This document shows, in pieces, positions 16,545 through 25,344 of a DNA stretch of 64,000 bases. The first letter of the stretch is position 1; each line of letters begins with the position of its first letter. The position numbers were made by a program, and so were the translations under genes. Location of the stretch: assembly GCF_023515995.1 (NCBI RefSeq), contig NZ_CP097320.1, positions 744,001 to 808,000 on the forward strand. The letters run 5' to 3'. The notes under the pieces are model-generated. The model had not been told where the DNA came from, made no database searches, and saw only the letters and a list, made by a program, of their open reading frames with translations. Origin of the DNA: Candidatus Mycobacterium methanotrophicum. GTDB taxonomy: Bacteria > Actinomycetota > Actinomycetes > Mycobacteriales > Mycobacteriaceae.

Positions 16545-17206
16545 CAGTCGCGTAGCTCCTGTAGTTGGTCCAGGTCGGCGCCGCCGAAGGTGCGTCGCAG
16601 CCGGCCGGTGAGCACTCCGATGACGATCACCGCGAACAGCACGTCCAGCGACGCCCCGAGTTCGACGATCAGCGGCACACCGGCGGTCAGCAGAAACGCC
16701 GTCGCGGCGATCCTGTTGTCGAGCATCAGAAATCCCGCCGCCTGAGACACGGCGTGCCGGCGGGTCGTCATCACGAACAGGGCGACGAGAATGACCCCGA
16801 GCCCGGCCGGGACCGCGTTGGTGGTGGCGCTGGGTTCTAGGTTCGCTATCGGCTGGCTGACCGCGAACGCGACGACGGTCAGCGCCGCGGCGATCAGCAG
16901 CGAGGTAGCCGTGTTGATCAGCGGTGTCGCGTCGCGTTGGTCGCGTTGCTGGGCGCCCACAGCGCGGGCCAGCAGCCGCGGCAAAACAATGGCGCGCAGC
17001 ACGAGTACGGCGGTGCCCACGACCATCAACGCGGCGTCGTCGTCGTGCACACCACGAACGAGCGGAATTGCGGCGAGCGCAACGCCTTGCCAGGCAAGAA
17101 GCCCAAACATGGCCGGTAGGTCGCGCCGCCACACGATCAGCACCGCCGCCAGCACGAGGCCGCCCGCGGCGAAATCGATCAGGATCGCAAACTTCGCGTC
17201 GCTCAT
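16544..17206 (-). CDS. hycP: HycP/HyfE-like membrane subunit
   Basis: A 220-residue polytopic protein (about six hydrophobic segments) of the HyfE type, corresponding to Rv0085. It shows the [24 protein letters not shown] region typical of the family. NuoK-like in role: a small membrane subunit next to the antiporter subunits. It starts at ATG 17206, 10 nt after the end of hycD. Confidence 0.82.
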   Translation of the reverse strand: MSDAKFAILIDFAAGGLVLAAVLIVWRRDLPAMFGLLAWQGVALAAIPLVRGVHDDDAALMVVGTAVLVLRAIVLPRLLARAVGAQQRDQRDATPLINTATSLLIAAALTVVAFAVSQPIANLEPSATTNAVPAGLGVILVALFVMTTRRHAVSQAAGFLMLDNRIAATAFLLTAGVPLIVELGASLDVLFAVIVIGVLTGRLRRTFGGADLDQLQELRD

Positions 17207-17216
17207 CGCTGTCCCT

Positions 17217-18176
17217 TTAGGCCCGCGTGGTGAAGAAGTTGGCCACCGTCACCGCGAGCAGGGCAAGCAGAAACGACCCGGCGAGCAGCTCGGGCACGCG
17301 GAACAGCCGGAGCTTGGCGATGAACACCTCGGCGCCGGCCAGCGTCACCGCCGGCACGGTTACCTTGGCGGTGATCGCCAAGAGCCCGATCACGATGTCA
17401 AGCGCGCTCGGATGGCCGCCGGCGATCCCCCATGGGAGGAACAGATTGGCCAGCAGTGCCAGCAGCACCGCGAGCCGCATCCCCGATGCCCATTCGACCA
17501 GCGCCAGGCGCGGACCGGCGTACTCGAGGACCATCGCCTCGTGCACCATCGTCAACTCCAGGTGCGTGGCCGGGTTGTCGACGGGTAGCCGGCCGGTCTC
17601 GGCGATGATCACGATCACCAACGCGACGAACGCCAGCAAGCCGGTCAGCGACACCACCTGCCCGGGGTGATCGACGGTGTTGGTCACCAGTGCACCGAGA
17701 TTCGCCGAGCCGGCGGGAATGGACAATGCGAACACGGCGAGCAGGATCGTCGGCTCGACCAGTGCCGCGATGGTGATCTCGCGGCTGGCGCCCATGCCGC
17801 CGAACGAGGTACCGGTGTCGATGCCAGCGAGGGTCAACGCGACGGTGCCCACAAACAGCAGGCCGACGACGGCGAACAGGTCGGCAGCAGCATCCAGCGG
17901 GGACCCGGTCGCGACGATCGGCGCGACCGCGACGATGAGCAGCGTCGTCCCGGCGACAATCGCCGGCGCGGCGGCGAACACCACCGTGGTGCCCCGCGGG
18001 GTGATTTGCTGTTTACCGAGCTGTTTACGCAGATCGCGCCAAGGTTGCAGCACACCACCGCCGGCGCGCCCCTCCAGCCGTGCCCGCACTTGGCGCATCG
18101 CGCCGATCACCAACGGCGCGCCGGCCATCACCGCGCCGATCTGCGCGGCCCCCGCGACGTAGGACATCACATTCAC
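17217..18176 (-). CDS. hycD: HycD/NuoH-like membrane anchor subunit
   Basis: A 319-residue membrane protein of the NuoH/HyfC family (Rv0084 type), with about eight hydrophobic segments and the conserved [23 protein letters not shown] region that faces the quinone-site or redox arm in complex I. ATG 18176 overlaps the stop of the upstream gene (ATGA). Confidence 0.88.
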   Translation of the reverse strand: MNVMSYVAGAAQIGAVMAGAPLVIGAMRQVRARLEGRAGGGVLQPWRDLRKQLGKQQITPRGTTVVFAAAPAIVAGTTLLIVAVAPIVATGSPLDAAADLFAVVGLLFVGTVALTLAGIDTGTSFGGMGASREITIAALVEPTILLAVFALSIPAGSANLGALVTNTVDHPGQVVSLTGLLAFVALVIVIIAETGRLPVDNPATHLELTMVHEAMVLEYAGPRLALVEWASGMRLAVLLALLANLFLPWGIAGGHPSALDIVIGLLAITAKVTVPAVTLAGAEVFIAKLRLFRVPELLAGSFLLALLAVTVANFFTTRA

Positions 18177-20149
18177 CGGGCCACCACCAGCACGACCAGC
18201 ACGACCAGCATGCCGTAGGCGAGATAGAGGTGCACGCTGCCGGTGTGGGCGCGCCTTACCAGCGCAGCGGCCGCGGCTACCGCCCCGACGACCGGGGCGT
18301 AGAGCCGTTCCTCGATCGCGTCGGCGATCCGGGTCCGGTAGGTGACGGCCTCGGCCAGGTACCGCGATTCGGTGAGATGGGTGACTTCGATGTCGGTGTC
18401 CGGGCGCAGCACGTCATCGAACACGCGCTGCAGCGGTTCGGCGAACGACGTTGCGGTGTATTGCATCCGTGGGGTGAGTTCGGCTGCGCCACATGCCCAC
18501 AACGGCAACGTCACCGAATCCGGGCGCCGCCGCGACTGCCAACGCGCCAGGCCGACCGCGGCCAGCACGGCGGCAGCCAGGGCCGCGGCGATCACGCCCG
18601 GCGCGATCGAGCCGTGCACCCCTGGCAGCCGCAGCACAGCGCCAAAGTCAGTGAACACCACTGCGCGGGACGCGGGCAGCTCCGTGAGCACCCGCCGCAA
18701 CGTGGACCCGACGACCAGCGGCGCCACCGCCACCACGACGCAGCCGGTCGCCGCGAGCGCCATCCCGGCGAGCATGCTGGCCGGCGCCTCCCGCGCATCG
18801 GCAGCCGGCTGCGAGCGCGGGCGGGCCAGGAACCCGATGCCGAACGCTTTCACCATCGCCGCCACGCCGAGTCCTGCGGTGAGCGCGACCGCCCCAACCG
18901 CCAGCGGCGCCGCCAAGGCCACGACCGTGTTGTGCCGCGGTGCGGCGTGAATCAACGACTGGACTAGCAGCCACTCGCTGACGAAACCTGCGCCCAGCGG
19001 CAACCCGGATGCGCCGAGCGCGGCCACCCCGAACAGGGCCGTGGTCGCGGGCATCCGCCGAGCCAGCCCCCCGAGTCGGTCCAGATCGCGCAACCCGGTC
19101 GCGGCCAGCACTGATCCGGCCGTGAGGAATCCCAGGCTCTTGAAGGCCGCGTGCCCGATCAGGTGCAGCAGCGCCGCGGTCATCGCGATCGTCGCCGCCG
19201 AGCGGGCGCCCGAATCCGCGAGCAGCGTTGCCGCCCCCAGTGCGAGGGTGATCAGCCCCATGTTCTCGGTGGTCGAATAGGCAAGCAGCCGTTTGAGATC
19301 CGTCGCCACCGACGCCTGCAGCACTCCGTACACCGCGGACACGCCTCCTGCGACCAGCAGCGTGATGCCCCACCAGCGCGGACCTGGGCCGAGCAGCTGC
19401 AGATCGAACCGGACAATGCCGTAGACGCCCAGGTTGACCATCGCCGCGCTCATCAACGCCGACACCGGACTCGGCGCCTCCGGGTGCGCCCGCGGCAGCC
19501 ACGCATGCAACGGCAACAGACCCGCCTTCGAGCCGAACCCGGCTATCGTCAGGACGAACACCGCGGTCCGTGCACCGCCGCTCACCCGCGTCAGGTCCGC
19601 GAAGCGCCCGCCGCCGCCCGCCGCCGACAACACCATCAACCCGATCAGGATCGCGACGAAGCCGAGCTGGGTCATCACCGCATAGAACAGGCCCGCCGAG
19701 CGAACCTCTGGCCGGGTGTGTTCGGCCAGCACCAGCACCAGGGAGGCGATCGCCATCAACTCCCACCCGAACAGAAACGTGGTGACCGAGCCGGCGGCGG
19801 GCACCAACGGCATCGCCGCAACGAACAGCGGCAACACCGCCAGCGAAACTCGGCCCAGATGCTCACGCCGGGCATAGCCGATGAAATAGAAGCCGACCGG
19901 AACCGCGACCGCGCCGGTCAACGCCATGAAGAACCCACCGACCGGATCGAGGTCAAGCTGCACCCCGGACAACGGAAGCAGCCAGCCGATATGCACCTGT
20001 TGCTGCGCGCCGAACACCGCCGCGATCCCGCACACCGCCCCGCCAATTCCGAGGCCCGACGCGGTCAAGCCGGCCAGACGTGAATCGATGACGTTGCGGC
20101 GCGACGCTTTTGGCGCTTCCAACGCAGCGCCCGTGAGTGTCGCCGTCAT
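18173..20149 (-). CDS. HyfB/NuoL-like membrane subunit
   Basis: A 658-residue antiporter-like subunit (Rv0083 type) with 14-16 hydrophobic segments and conserved GWELMAIASLVLV, AGFGSKAGLLPLHAWLPRAHPEAPSPVSALMS and YSTTENMGLI stretches, the last two being the proton-channel signature of NuoL/M/N. ATG 20149 is chosen because it overlaps the preceding stop (ATGA); the earlier in-frame codon at 20203 would bury it inside the NuoB-like gene. Confidence 0.88.
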   Translation of the reverse strand: MTATLTGAALEAPKASRRNVIDSRLAGLTASGLGIGGAVCGIAAVFGAQQQVHIGWLLPLSGVQLDLDPVGGFFMALTGAVAVPVGFYFIGYARREHLGRVSLAVLPLFVAAMPLVPAAGSVTTFLFGWELMAIASLVLVLAEHTRPEVRSAGLFYAVMTQLGFVAILIGLMVLSAAGGGGRFADLTRVSGGARTAVFVLTIAGFGSKAGLLPLHAWLPRAHPEAPSPVSALMSAAMVNLGVYGIVRFDLQLLGPGPRWWGITLLVAGGVSAVYGVLQASVATDLKRLLAYSTTENMGLITLALGAATLLADSGARSAATIAMTAALLHLIGHAAFKSLGFLTAGSVLAATGLRDLDRLGGLARRMPATTALFGVAALGASGLPLGAGFVSEWLLVQSLIHAAPRHNTVVALAAPLAVGAVALTAGLGVAAMVKAFGIGFLARPRSQPAADAREAPASMLAGMALAATGCVVVAVAPLVVGSTLRRVLTELPASRAVVFTDFGAVLRLPGVHGSIAPGVIAAALAAAVLAAVGLARWQSRRRPDSVTLPLWACGAAELTPRMQYTATSFAEPLQRVFDDVLRPDTDIEVTHLTESRYLAEAVTYRTRIADAIEERLYAPVVGAVAAAAALVRRAHTGSVHLYLAYGMLVVLVVLVVAR

Positions 20150-20625
20150 TTCCCTGTTACCGAGCGCAGAGCGTCCACGATCTGCGAGGGGGTCGGTGGG
20201 CAACCCGCGATCTCGACATCGACGGGCACAATCTCACCCACCGCGCCGGCCACGCCATACCCATCCTTGAACACACCACGGTTGATTGCACAATCACCGC
20301 ACGCGATCACCGCACGCGGCTGTGGCGTCGCCGCGAGCGTATTACGAAGCGGCTCAACCATATTCCGGGTCACGACCCCGGTCACCAACAACGCGTCCGC
20401 ATGCCGGGGAGATGCGACCAACCGCGCCCCGAACCGTTCCGCGTCATACACCGGCCCGAACGCACCGGATATCTCAACCTCACAACCGTTGCACGAGCCG
20501 GCATCGACATGACGAACCTGCAGTGAACCCCGCACTCCCGCAGGCGGTTCCATCACCGACTCCGGCGCATTATGAGCCCGCTCGACGACACGGCCGACGC
20601 GCACGATCTTGCTCATCCAGCCCAT
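20146..20625 (-). CDS. NuoB/HycG-like iron-sulfur small subunit
   Basis: A 159-residue protein of the complex I 20-kDa/hydrogenase small-subunit family (Rv0082 type). Ligands for one [4Fe-4S] cluster are visible: DAGSCNGCEVEI, then ACGDC, then AGCPPTP. It would be the last electron carrier of the redox arm. ATG 20625 gives the family length; TTG 20640 and ATG 20616 are alternatives. It begins about at the end of the ArsR gene, so the two are one transcript. Confidence 0.87.
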   Translation of the reverse strand: MGWMSKIVRVGRVVERAHNAPESVMEPPAGVRGSLQVRHVDAGSCNGCEVEISGAFGPVYDAERFGARLVASPRHADALLVTGVVTRNMVEPLRNTLAATPQPRAVIACGDCAINRGVFKDGYGVAGAVGEIVPVDVEIAGCPPTPSQIVDALRSVTGK

Positions 20626-20629
20626 ACCG

Positions 20630-20977
20630 CTACCGGCCAACCGCAGAGCCGGCAGCGCGCAGGTGCTCCAGCACCGCGACCCGGTCGCTGAGCATCCCGG
20701 TCAACACCTTGCGCCCGACCGACAGCAACTCCGCGATGTCGGGCGACGCGATCGAATAAATCACCGAGTTACCGTCCTTGCTCGCCACGACCATACCCGC
20801 CCTTCGTAGCACCCCCAGCTGCTGAGACAGATTCGATGATTCCAGGCCCACCTGGGGCACCAGTTCACCCACCGACCAGTCCCGCACCGACAGCAACTCC
20901 AGGATCCTGATCCGTGCCGGATGCGCCAGAGTCTTGAAGAACTCCGCTTTCAGCTCGTACAACGGCTCCGACACCAC
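20630..20977 (-). CDS. ArsR-family regulator, Rv0081 type
   Basis: A 115-residue winged-helix regulator nearly identical in plan to Rv0081 of M. tuberculosis: SEPLYELKAEFFKTLAHPARIRILELL, recognition helix SSNLSQQLGVLRRAG, then SIASPDIAELLSVGRKVL. In M. tuberculosis Rv0081 heads the same operon, belongs to the DosR (hypoxia) regulon and is itself a regulatory hub. GTG 20977 (or 20974) follows GGGAGA and agrees with the Rv0081 N-terminus. Its end runs into the NuoB-like gene. Confidence 0.92.
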   Translation of the reverse strand: MVSEPLYELKAEFFKTLAHPARIRILELLSVRDWSVGELVPQVGLESSNLSQQLGVLRRAGMVVASKDGNSVIYSIASPDIAELLSVGRKVLTGMLSDRVAVLEHLRAAGSAVGR

Positions 20978-21013
20978 GCATCTCCCGACCAGTTCGATTT
21001 CCACCGATCCACC

Positions 21014-21028
21014 TAGTTTAATAAACTA
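21014..21028. promoter_or_regulatory. Perfect inverted repeat upstream of the Rv0081-like gene
   Basis: TAGTTT-AAT-AAACTA lies 36 bp before the start codon. It is a plausible self-operator of this ArsR protein and differs in sequence from the repeat before the other ArsR gene (13550-13568). Confidence 0.5.
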
Positions 21029-21062
21029 TCAAATAGTGAATACGCTAGAGCCAGACATCCTC

Positions 21063-21082
21063 AATTGCGATTATAAGCAATT
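21063..21082. promoter_or_regulatory. TTGC-N8-GCAA palindrome, site B
   Basis: AATTGCGATTATAAGCAATT, with 6-bp perfect arms around 8 bp. Same motif as the sites at 13571 and 21677. It lies 86 bp upstream of the Rv0081-like start codon. Confidence 0.55.
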
Positions 21083-21191
21083 AAGCATCTTGTTAGAATG
21101 ACGTGGATGGCCTGGGAAAACGCCGATGACGCCGCATCCCGATCCATCGGAACGTGGAGAGGCCGGGTTCCCAGCCCGCCGTCGGTGGGGA

Positions 21192-21481
21192 TCATCGGGG
21201 TCTCACGCCATGCGCCCAGCAGCAGAGCAACTCGGTTGAGGCGACCTGCTCCGGGAAGCCGGCTGCCAGCCAGGCAGTGCGGGCGATGTTGCCGGCCTGC
21301 GGGCCGATCGCGTCGACGCAGCCGAAAATGACATCGTCGATCTTCGTCGGGCCTAATTGATTGTGCTCGAGCAGCTGCGTGATCACCCCGGCACCGAGGT
21401 CGGCGGGGTGCACCCCGCAGAGCGCGCCCCCTTCTTGCCCACCGCGGTGCGAACGGCGTCAACGATGTACGCCTCCGGCAT
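21192..21481 (-). pseudogene. Thiolase (acetyl-CoA acetyltransferase) 5' fragment
   Basis: From ATG 21481 (GGAGGG upstream) the frame reads MPEAYIVDAVRTAVGKKG, the typical start of FadA-type thiolases. A frameshift near 21425 moves it to a second frame that continues HPADLGAGVITQLLEH, IDDVIFGCVDAIGPQAGNIA and AAGFPEQV. After this about 60 further bases read unrelated residues and stop, so the catalytic Cys, His and C-terminal Cys are missing. Only about the first 70 of some 390 residues remain. Confidence 0.8.
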
Positions 21482-21676
21482 CGAACACCCTCCTCCATCG
21501 ACGGGAAACTGGCTCGGGCCGCCACCTTGCAGCACAGGAGTCGCTGAGGTCCGGTGAACGCAGCTACCTACACGCGAAGCCAAGCAAGTGCCTGGTCAAG
21601 ACCAACACTGCGGATTCCCGCCCGACTTCTGGGGAACGCCGCGAGGGACGGGCTCCGGTGAGTCGGCTATATTTGT

Positions 21677-21696
21677 AATTGCTAACATTCGCAATT
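21677..21696. promoter_or_regulatory. TTGC-N8-GCAA palindrome, site C
   Basis: AATTGCTAACATTCGCAATT; its reverse complement matches sites A and B. It lies about 196 bp upstream of the broken thiolase start and 69 bp upstream of the DUF5313 pseudogene. Confidence 0.55.
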
Positions 21697-21764
21697 AATC
21701 GACCAACCGATGGCGGTGGAACTCGGCCCCGCCCGACAGAGGCACACCCCAGCCAGGAGCCCCG

Positions 21765-22157
21765 ATGAACAACGACCCACAACGCAGTCGACCGACCGCC
21801 GTCCAATACATCGCCTACAGCTACGGACGGATCCTGCCCGCCTCGATGCGCGACTGGGTACGTAACGACCTCGCAGGCAAAGGCGCCACTGCGCGAACGA
21901 TGATGTGAGTCATCATTCCGGCCTTTCTAGTGCTCGCCCCGTTCTGGCTGATCCCGACAACGCTGTACGTCCACGCCAGCATGACCCTGCCGATCTTCCT
22001 GCCGTTTATCCTTTTCTCGCACGCACTCAACAAAGTGTGGCGTCGGCACCGCCTCGCGCAGCACGGCCTCGACCCCGACCTCGTCGACGAGCTGGCCCGT
22101 AAGCGCGATGCTCACATCCACCGCGCCTACATCGAGCGCTACGGCCCCCGGCCATAG
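21765..22157 (+). pseudogene. DUF5313-type membrane protein interrupted by a stop
   Basis: ATG 21765 opens a 130-codon frame with the DUF5313 features YIAYSYGRILPASMRDWVRNDL and then two hydrophobic segments (VIIPAFLVLAPFWLIP; TLPIFLPFILF) and a basic tail. Codon 48 is TGA (21906-21908), in frame, with no shift on either side. A GTG at 21930 could restart the second half, which would lack the conserved N-terminus. Either a true nonsense mutation or a base-call error. Confidence 0.75.
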
Positions 22158-22309
22158 GACGGAATTCTGGGAACAAAACGCGGTGAAACCGTCTCAAATC
22201 GGTGCGACACGGCGCGGCAAGTGAGCAGTGCCACCCTTGTTACCTGCACATTTGACCCTCAGGGGCGGCGGCAAAATCCCTGGTGTGGGGGCCGTTTCAT
22301 TGGCATGTC

Positions 22310-23314
22310 CTAATGGATCGCATTGTGTGCCAGATCGATGGCGTACTGATTCACAAAGGTGCCTGCCGGCGGATTTCCTTTATTGCATGTTCCGTCGGAT
22401 TCGCCGGGTCGTTTGATCCACAAGAAGGCGTCGGCGTGCGCGCCTGCGGTAGTCGCGGTAGGCGCAGTGCCCAGTGCTCGGCCGTTGGGGTTGCACCAGT
22501 TGAGGCCGGAATCGGGCGCTGGTCCGACGCCGTTGCGCGACGTGTCGATTACGTAGTGTGAACCGTTGGTGAGCTCCGATATCGCCTCGCCGTAGCCGAT
22601 TTCGTCATTGGTGGTGAAGAAGTTCGCAGTGTTGAGGCTGAAACCCCGCGCACGGGCGAGATCGACCTTGCTGAGTCTGGCGGCCATGTCTTCGGGGCTA
22701 TGCCAGCGCAAGTGACCACCGTCGACGTACACGGCCGTGGCCGGATTGCGCGTCAGCGTGTCGACGGCGTAACTAATCAAGTCGTAGCGTTCTTGGCGCT
22801 GGTCAGCTGACAGGCAGTCGGCCATGGCGAGTGCATCGGGTTCGAGGATGATAGCCGCTCGCGAAGTGCCCAGGCCGGATGCGATGAGGTCGATCCACGC
22901 GCGGTAGTCGTCGGCGGTCGCCAAGCCACCCGCGGCAAAGCCGCCACAGTCGCGGTGGGGGATTCCATAGATCGCCAGAATGGGGATGGCGCCGGCAGCT
23001 TGCGCTTCGCCGGTGTACTTGCCGACCGTGCCTGCCGAGGAGCCCGGAACGATCCAATACGCCTGTGGCGTGTTGGCGATGGCGGTCAACTCGGGGCTCG
23101 GCGGATCGGCATGCTGCGCGGCGCGCATGGCCACCGAGGTGGGATTGACGTAGAAGGGCATGCCGGCCAACGGGTTGGCCTCGTCGGCTAAGCGCACCGC
23201 TGGGGCGGGACCGAGCTGCACCGGGTCGGCGAAAGAACCCATGCCGGCGAGTGCGGCAACTGTTAGGAAGCGGGCGATCCACTGCGCGGCTGCACCAGCA
23301 GCTGAGAACGTCAC
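22310..23314 (-). CDS. Secreted glycoside hydrolase family 6 cellulase
   Basis: An endo-beta-1,4-glucanase-type hydrolase of 334 residues, similar to mycobacterial CelA1 (Rv0062). It begins with a hydrophobic export signal (about residues 10-30, FLTVAALAGMGSFA). GH6 landmarks are NPLAGMPFYVNPTS, YGIPHRDCGGFAAGG, the acid/base motif ILEPDALA, YVDGGHLRW, and the C-terminal LWIKRPGESDGTC with NPPAG. Paired cysteines fit an exported protein. The start codon GTG 23314 has no good ribosome site. It is a single gene, with the IS element beginning 230 bp upstream. Confidence 0.9.
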   Translation of the reverse strand: MTFSAAGAAAQWIARFLTVAALAGMGSFADPVQLGPAPAVRLADEANPLAGMPFYVNPTSVAMRAAQHADPPSPELTAIANTPQAYWIVPGSSAGTVGKYTGEAQAAGAIPILAIYGIPHRDCGGFAAGGLATADDYRAWIDLIASGLGTSRAAIILEPDALAMADCLSADQRQERYDLISYAVDTLTRNPATAVYVDGGHLRWHSPEDMAARLSKVDLARARGFSLNTANFFTTNDEIGYGEAISELTNGSHYVIDTSRNGVGPAPDSGLNWCNPNGRALGTAPTATTAGAHADAFLWIKRPGESDGTCNKGNPPAGTFVNQYAIDLAHNAIH

Positions 23315-23393
23315 CCAAGGAAAATTAGTGCTCCGGCGCCGCGGGCGCCAATCGGCCGACGGCAGGTGATGGCGCGATCTGCGCTTGTTTCCG

Positions 23394-23450
23394 GGGGCCG
23401 TTTAGGTGTTTCGAGCGCCCCTTCACTGTGCGTGCGCCCCAAACGGCCCC
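23394..23450. repeat. 10-bp inverted repeat upstream of the cellulase gene
   Basis: GGGGCCGTTT (23394-23403) and AAACGGCCCC (23441-23450). The same GGGGCCGTTT occurs in direct orientation at 22287-22296, just beyond the cellulase stop, so the motif brackets that gene. Function unknown. Confidence 0.4.
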
Positions 23451-23547
23451 TCTGGTGTCGTTATCAGGGTTCCGGCGTTGTTGACTTCCAGCTGTGTGAC
23501 CTGCGGTGATGGATTTGGCGACACGCTGCTTCGATGCTGGGTTTGCG

Positions 23548-25344
23548 CTAGGTGGCTGGTGTCGAACGGCCATTGTGGGGGCGCTGGTTGACCGGTCGGG
23601 CTATCGGGTAGTGCTCGCGTGATCGTGAGTGGCCTAGCTCGGGTGAATTCGGTTGTCGGGATTGGTGATTCCGTTGCTTGGCCGGTCTAGAGGCGGTCCT
23701 GGTGGGCCGGTTGGCATCGCCGCCGGCCTCAGGTCGCGGCTGCGGCCCAGTTTGCGCCTTCCCGGTGTATTCCGAGCACACCCAGGCGTGCGAGGTTGAT
23801 CGCGGCGGCCAGTAGGGAGAAGTCGGCGGCGGCCTTGGTGGTGCCGCGCATGCGCGCACGGCGGCCGCCGTGGCGGCGGCGCATCAGGTGGCCGATCTTG
23901 CGTTCCACTTTCGGGCGGGTGGCCTTGTAGTTGGCGACCCAGGCCGGATCTGCTTGGGCGGTGCGGGCGCGGGTGAGTTCGGCCTCGTAGCGGCTGATCG
24001 CGATGGTGCGCCCGGCGGTCGAGCTGGTGCACTGGGCCGCCAGTGGGCAGGAGGCGCAAGCCGGGCCGAACACCGCGGTCCCGCCACCGGCGGTGGCCGG
24101 GCGGATCGGCACGGCCACCGCGCCCGGGCAGGTGACCGTGCCCGCGGCCAGGTCGATGGCGAAGCGGTCCTTGGCGTAGCGGCCGCCCGGCGCGGTCGGT
24201 GGCTGCACCTTGGCGACGATGTCGGCGCCCGCGGTTTCCAGCACGGCCAGCAGCTTGCCCGCACCGTAGGCGGCGTCGCCGTAGACCGCCGGCCCGGGCT
24301 GGTCTTGGGCGCCGCGCACGCTGGGGGCGCTCCCGTCACCGTCACCGTCGCCGTGAGCGTGTCCGGCCGCGCCGGCCGCGGTCGTCGTGCCAGCACTTCT
24401 ACCGAGGCTTGAGTCGTCCTGGGAATCAACGCAATCGCCGTCGGCGGTGTTGGTGTCGCCGGTTGGCGGGGCGGGCAGGTCGCCGGCCAGCAGGTCGGTG
24501 GCGGGTTCGGCGTCGCCGGCGCTGCCCGCGGTGACTTCGGCGGCGGTGATGATCTCGGCGCCGGGGTCGATCGCGATGTGGCCCTTGTATCCGTCGAAAC
24601 CCCGCGCGGAGGTCTTGTGCCCGTGGCGGGCCAGCGCGTCCACCAGCTCCTCGCGCGCCTCCGCATCGTCGTAGTCACACACCGGTTTTCCCGCCCGCGC
24701 GTAATCGTCGTCGCGGGACAGCCGCGCGCGCAGCCGCGCGCGCAGCTCCGCGCCGGCCACCGCCAACAGCCCCCGGATCGCCGAGCGGATCAGCGTGACC
24801 GTGTCCATCGTGGCCACCGCGTCATACAGCGGGGTCGAATCCAGCGCCCGCTTGCGTCCGGCCAGCCCGGCGGCCTTGGCGGCCTGCAACGTCACCTCGA
24901 AGATCCGGTCCGGCCGATCCGAGCGGGCCAGCCGGGCGCGCATGTCCACCAGCACCGTGTGCACAAACCCCGGATAATCGAAGTCCAGCCCGCCGGCGGC
25001 ATACTTCCAGCGCGCGTCGAAGGCGAACCGCTGCACCGCCTCCCGATCCGAGAGGCCCTCGATGCGCTGCAGCACCATCACCACCGCCACAATCGTCGGC
25101 GGCACACTGCGCCGGCCCACATCAGTGAACATGTCAGCGAACATCTCATCGCCGAACAAGCTCAAGCACTCCCGATGCAGCACGCCGTAAATCGAGTCCG
25201 GCGCCACCCGGCCCTCGCAGAAGTCCACCGTCGTCCGCCACAAAATCCGCCTGCTTCGGCGTCAAACCCAAACTCACCCAACCATTCTCGCTGACCGCGC
25301 CCAGTTACCCGGTCAACGCCACGCGAAAAACACCAGCCACCTAG
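23548..25344. mobile_element. IS1182-family insertion sequence
   Basis: About 1.8 kb with terminal inverted repeats GTGGCTGGTGT at both ends. The sequence CTAG at 23548-23551 and 25341-25344 is best read as the 4-bp palindromic target duplication. Inside is one transposase gene on the minus strand. The right copy of CTAG supplies the TAG stop of the neighbouring secreted-protein gene. Confidence 0.85.
23729..25243 (-). CDS. IS1182-family transposase (N-terminus frameshifted)
   Basis: A DDE transposase of about 500 residues that cuts and joins the element ends. The N-terminal DUF772-like part (SIYGVLHRECLSLFGDEMFADMFTDVGRRSVPP) is followed by ALDSTPLYDAVAT, GFDGYKGHIAIDP, the second Asp in VYGDAAYGAGKL, and a Cys-rich segment CASCPLAAQCT. 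The catalytic Glu region near KVERKIGHLMRR is present. Family members start with GLTPKQAD before LWRTTV; here GTG 25277 reads that sequence but a TTTT run (25242-25245) shifts the frame by one. A TTG at 25243 could start a slightly shortened protein. Confidence 0.85.
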   Translation of the reverse strand: MWRTTVDFCEGRVAPDSIYGVLHRECLSLFGDEMFADMFTDVGRRSVPPTIVAVVMVLQRIEGLSDREAVQRFAFDARWKYAAGGLDFDYPGFVHTVLVDMRARLARSDRPDRIFEVTLQAAKAAGLAGRKRALDSTPLYDAVATMDTVTLIRSAIRGLLAVAGAELRARLRARLSRDDDYARAGKPVCDYDDAEAREELVDALARHGHKTSARGFDGYKGHIAIDPGAEIITAAEVTAGSAGDAEPATDLLAGDLPAPPTGDTNTADGDCVDSQDDSSLGRSAGTTTAAGAAGHAHGDGDGDGSAPSVRGAQDQPGPAVYGDAAYGAGKLLAVLETAGADIVAKVQPPTAPGGRYAKDRFAIDLAAGTVTCPGAVAVPIRPATAGGGTAVFGPACASCPLAAQCTSSTAGRTIAISRYEAELTRARTAQADPAWVANYKATRPKVERKIGHLMRRRHGGRRARMRGTTKAAADFSLLAAAINLARLGVLGIHREGANWAAAAT

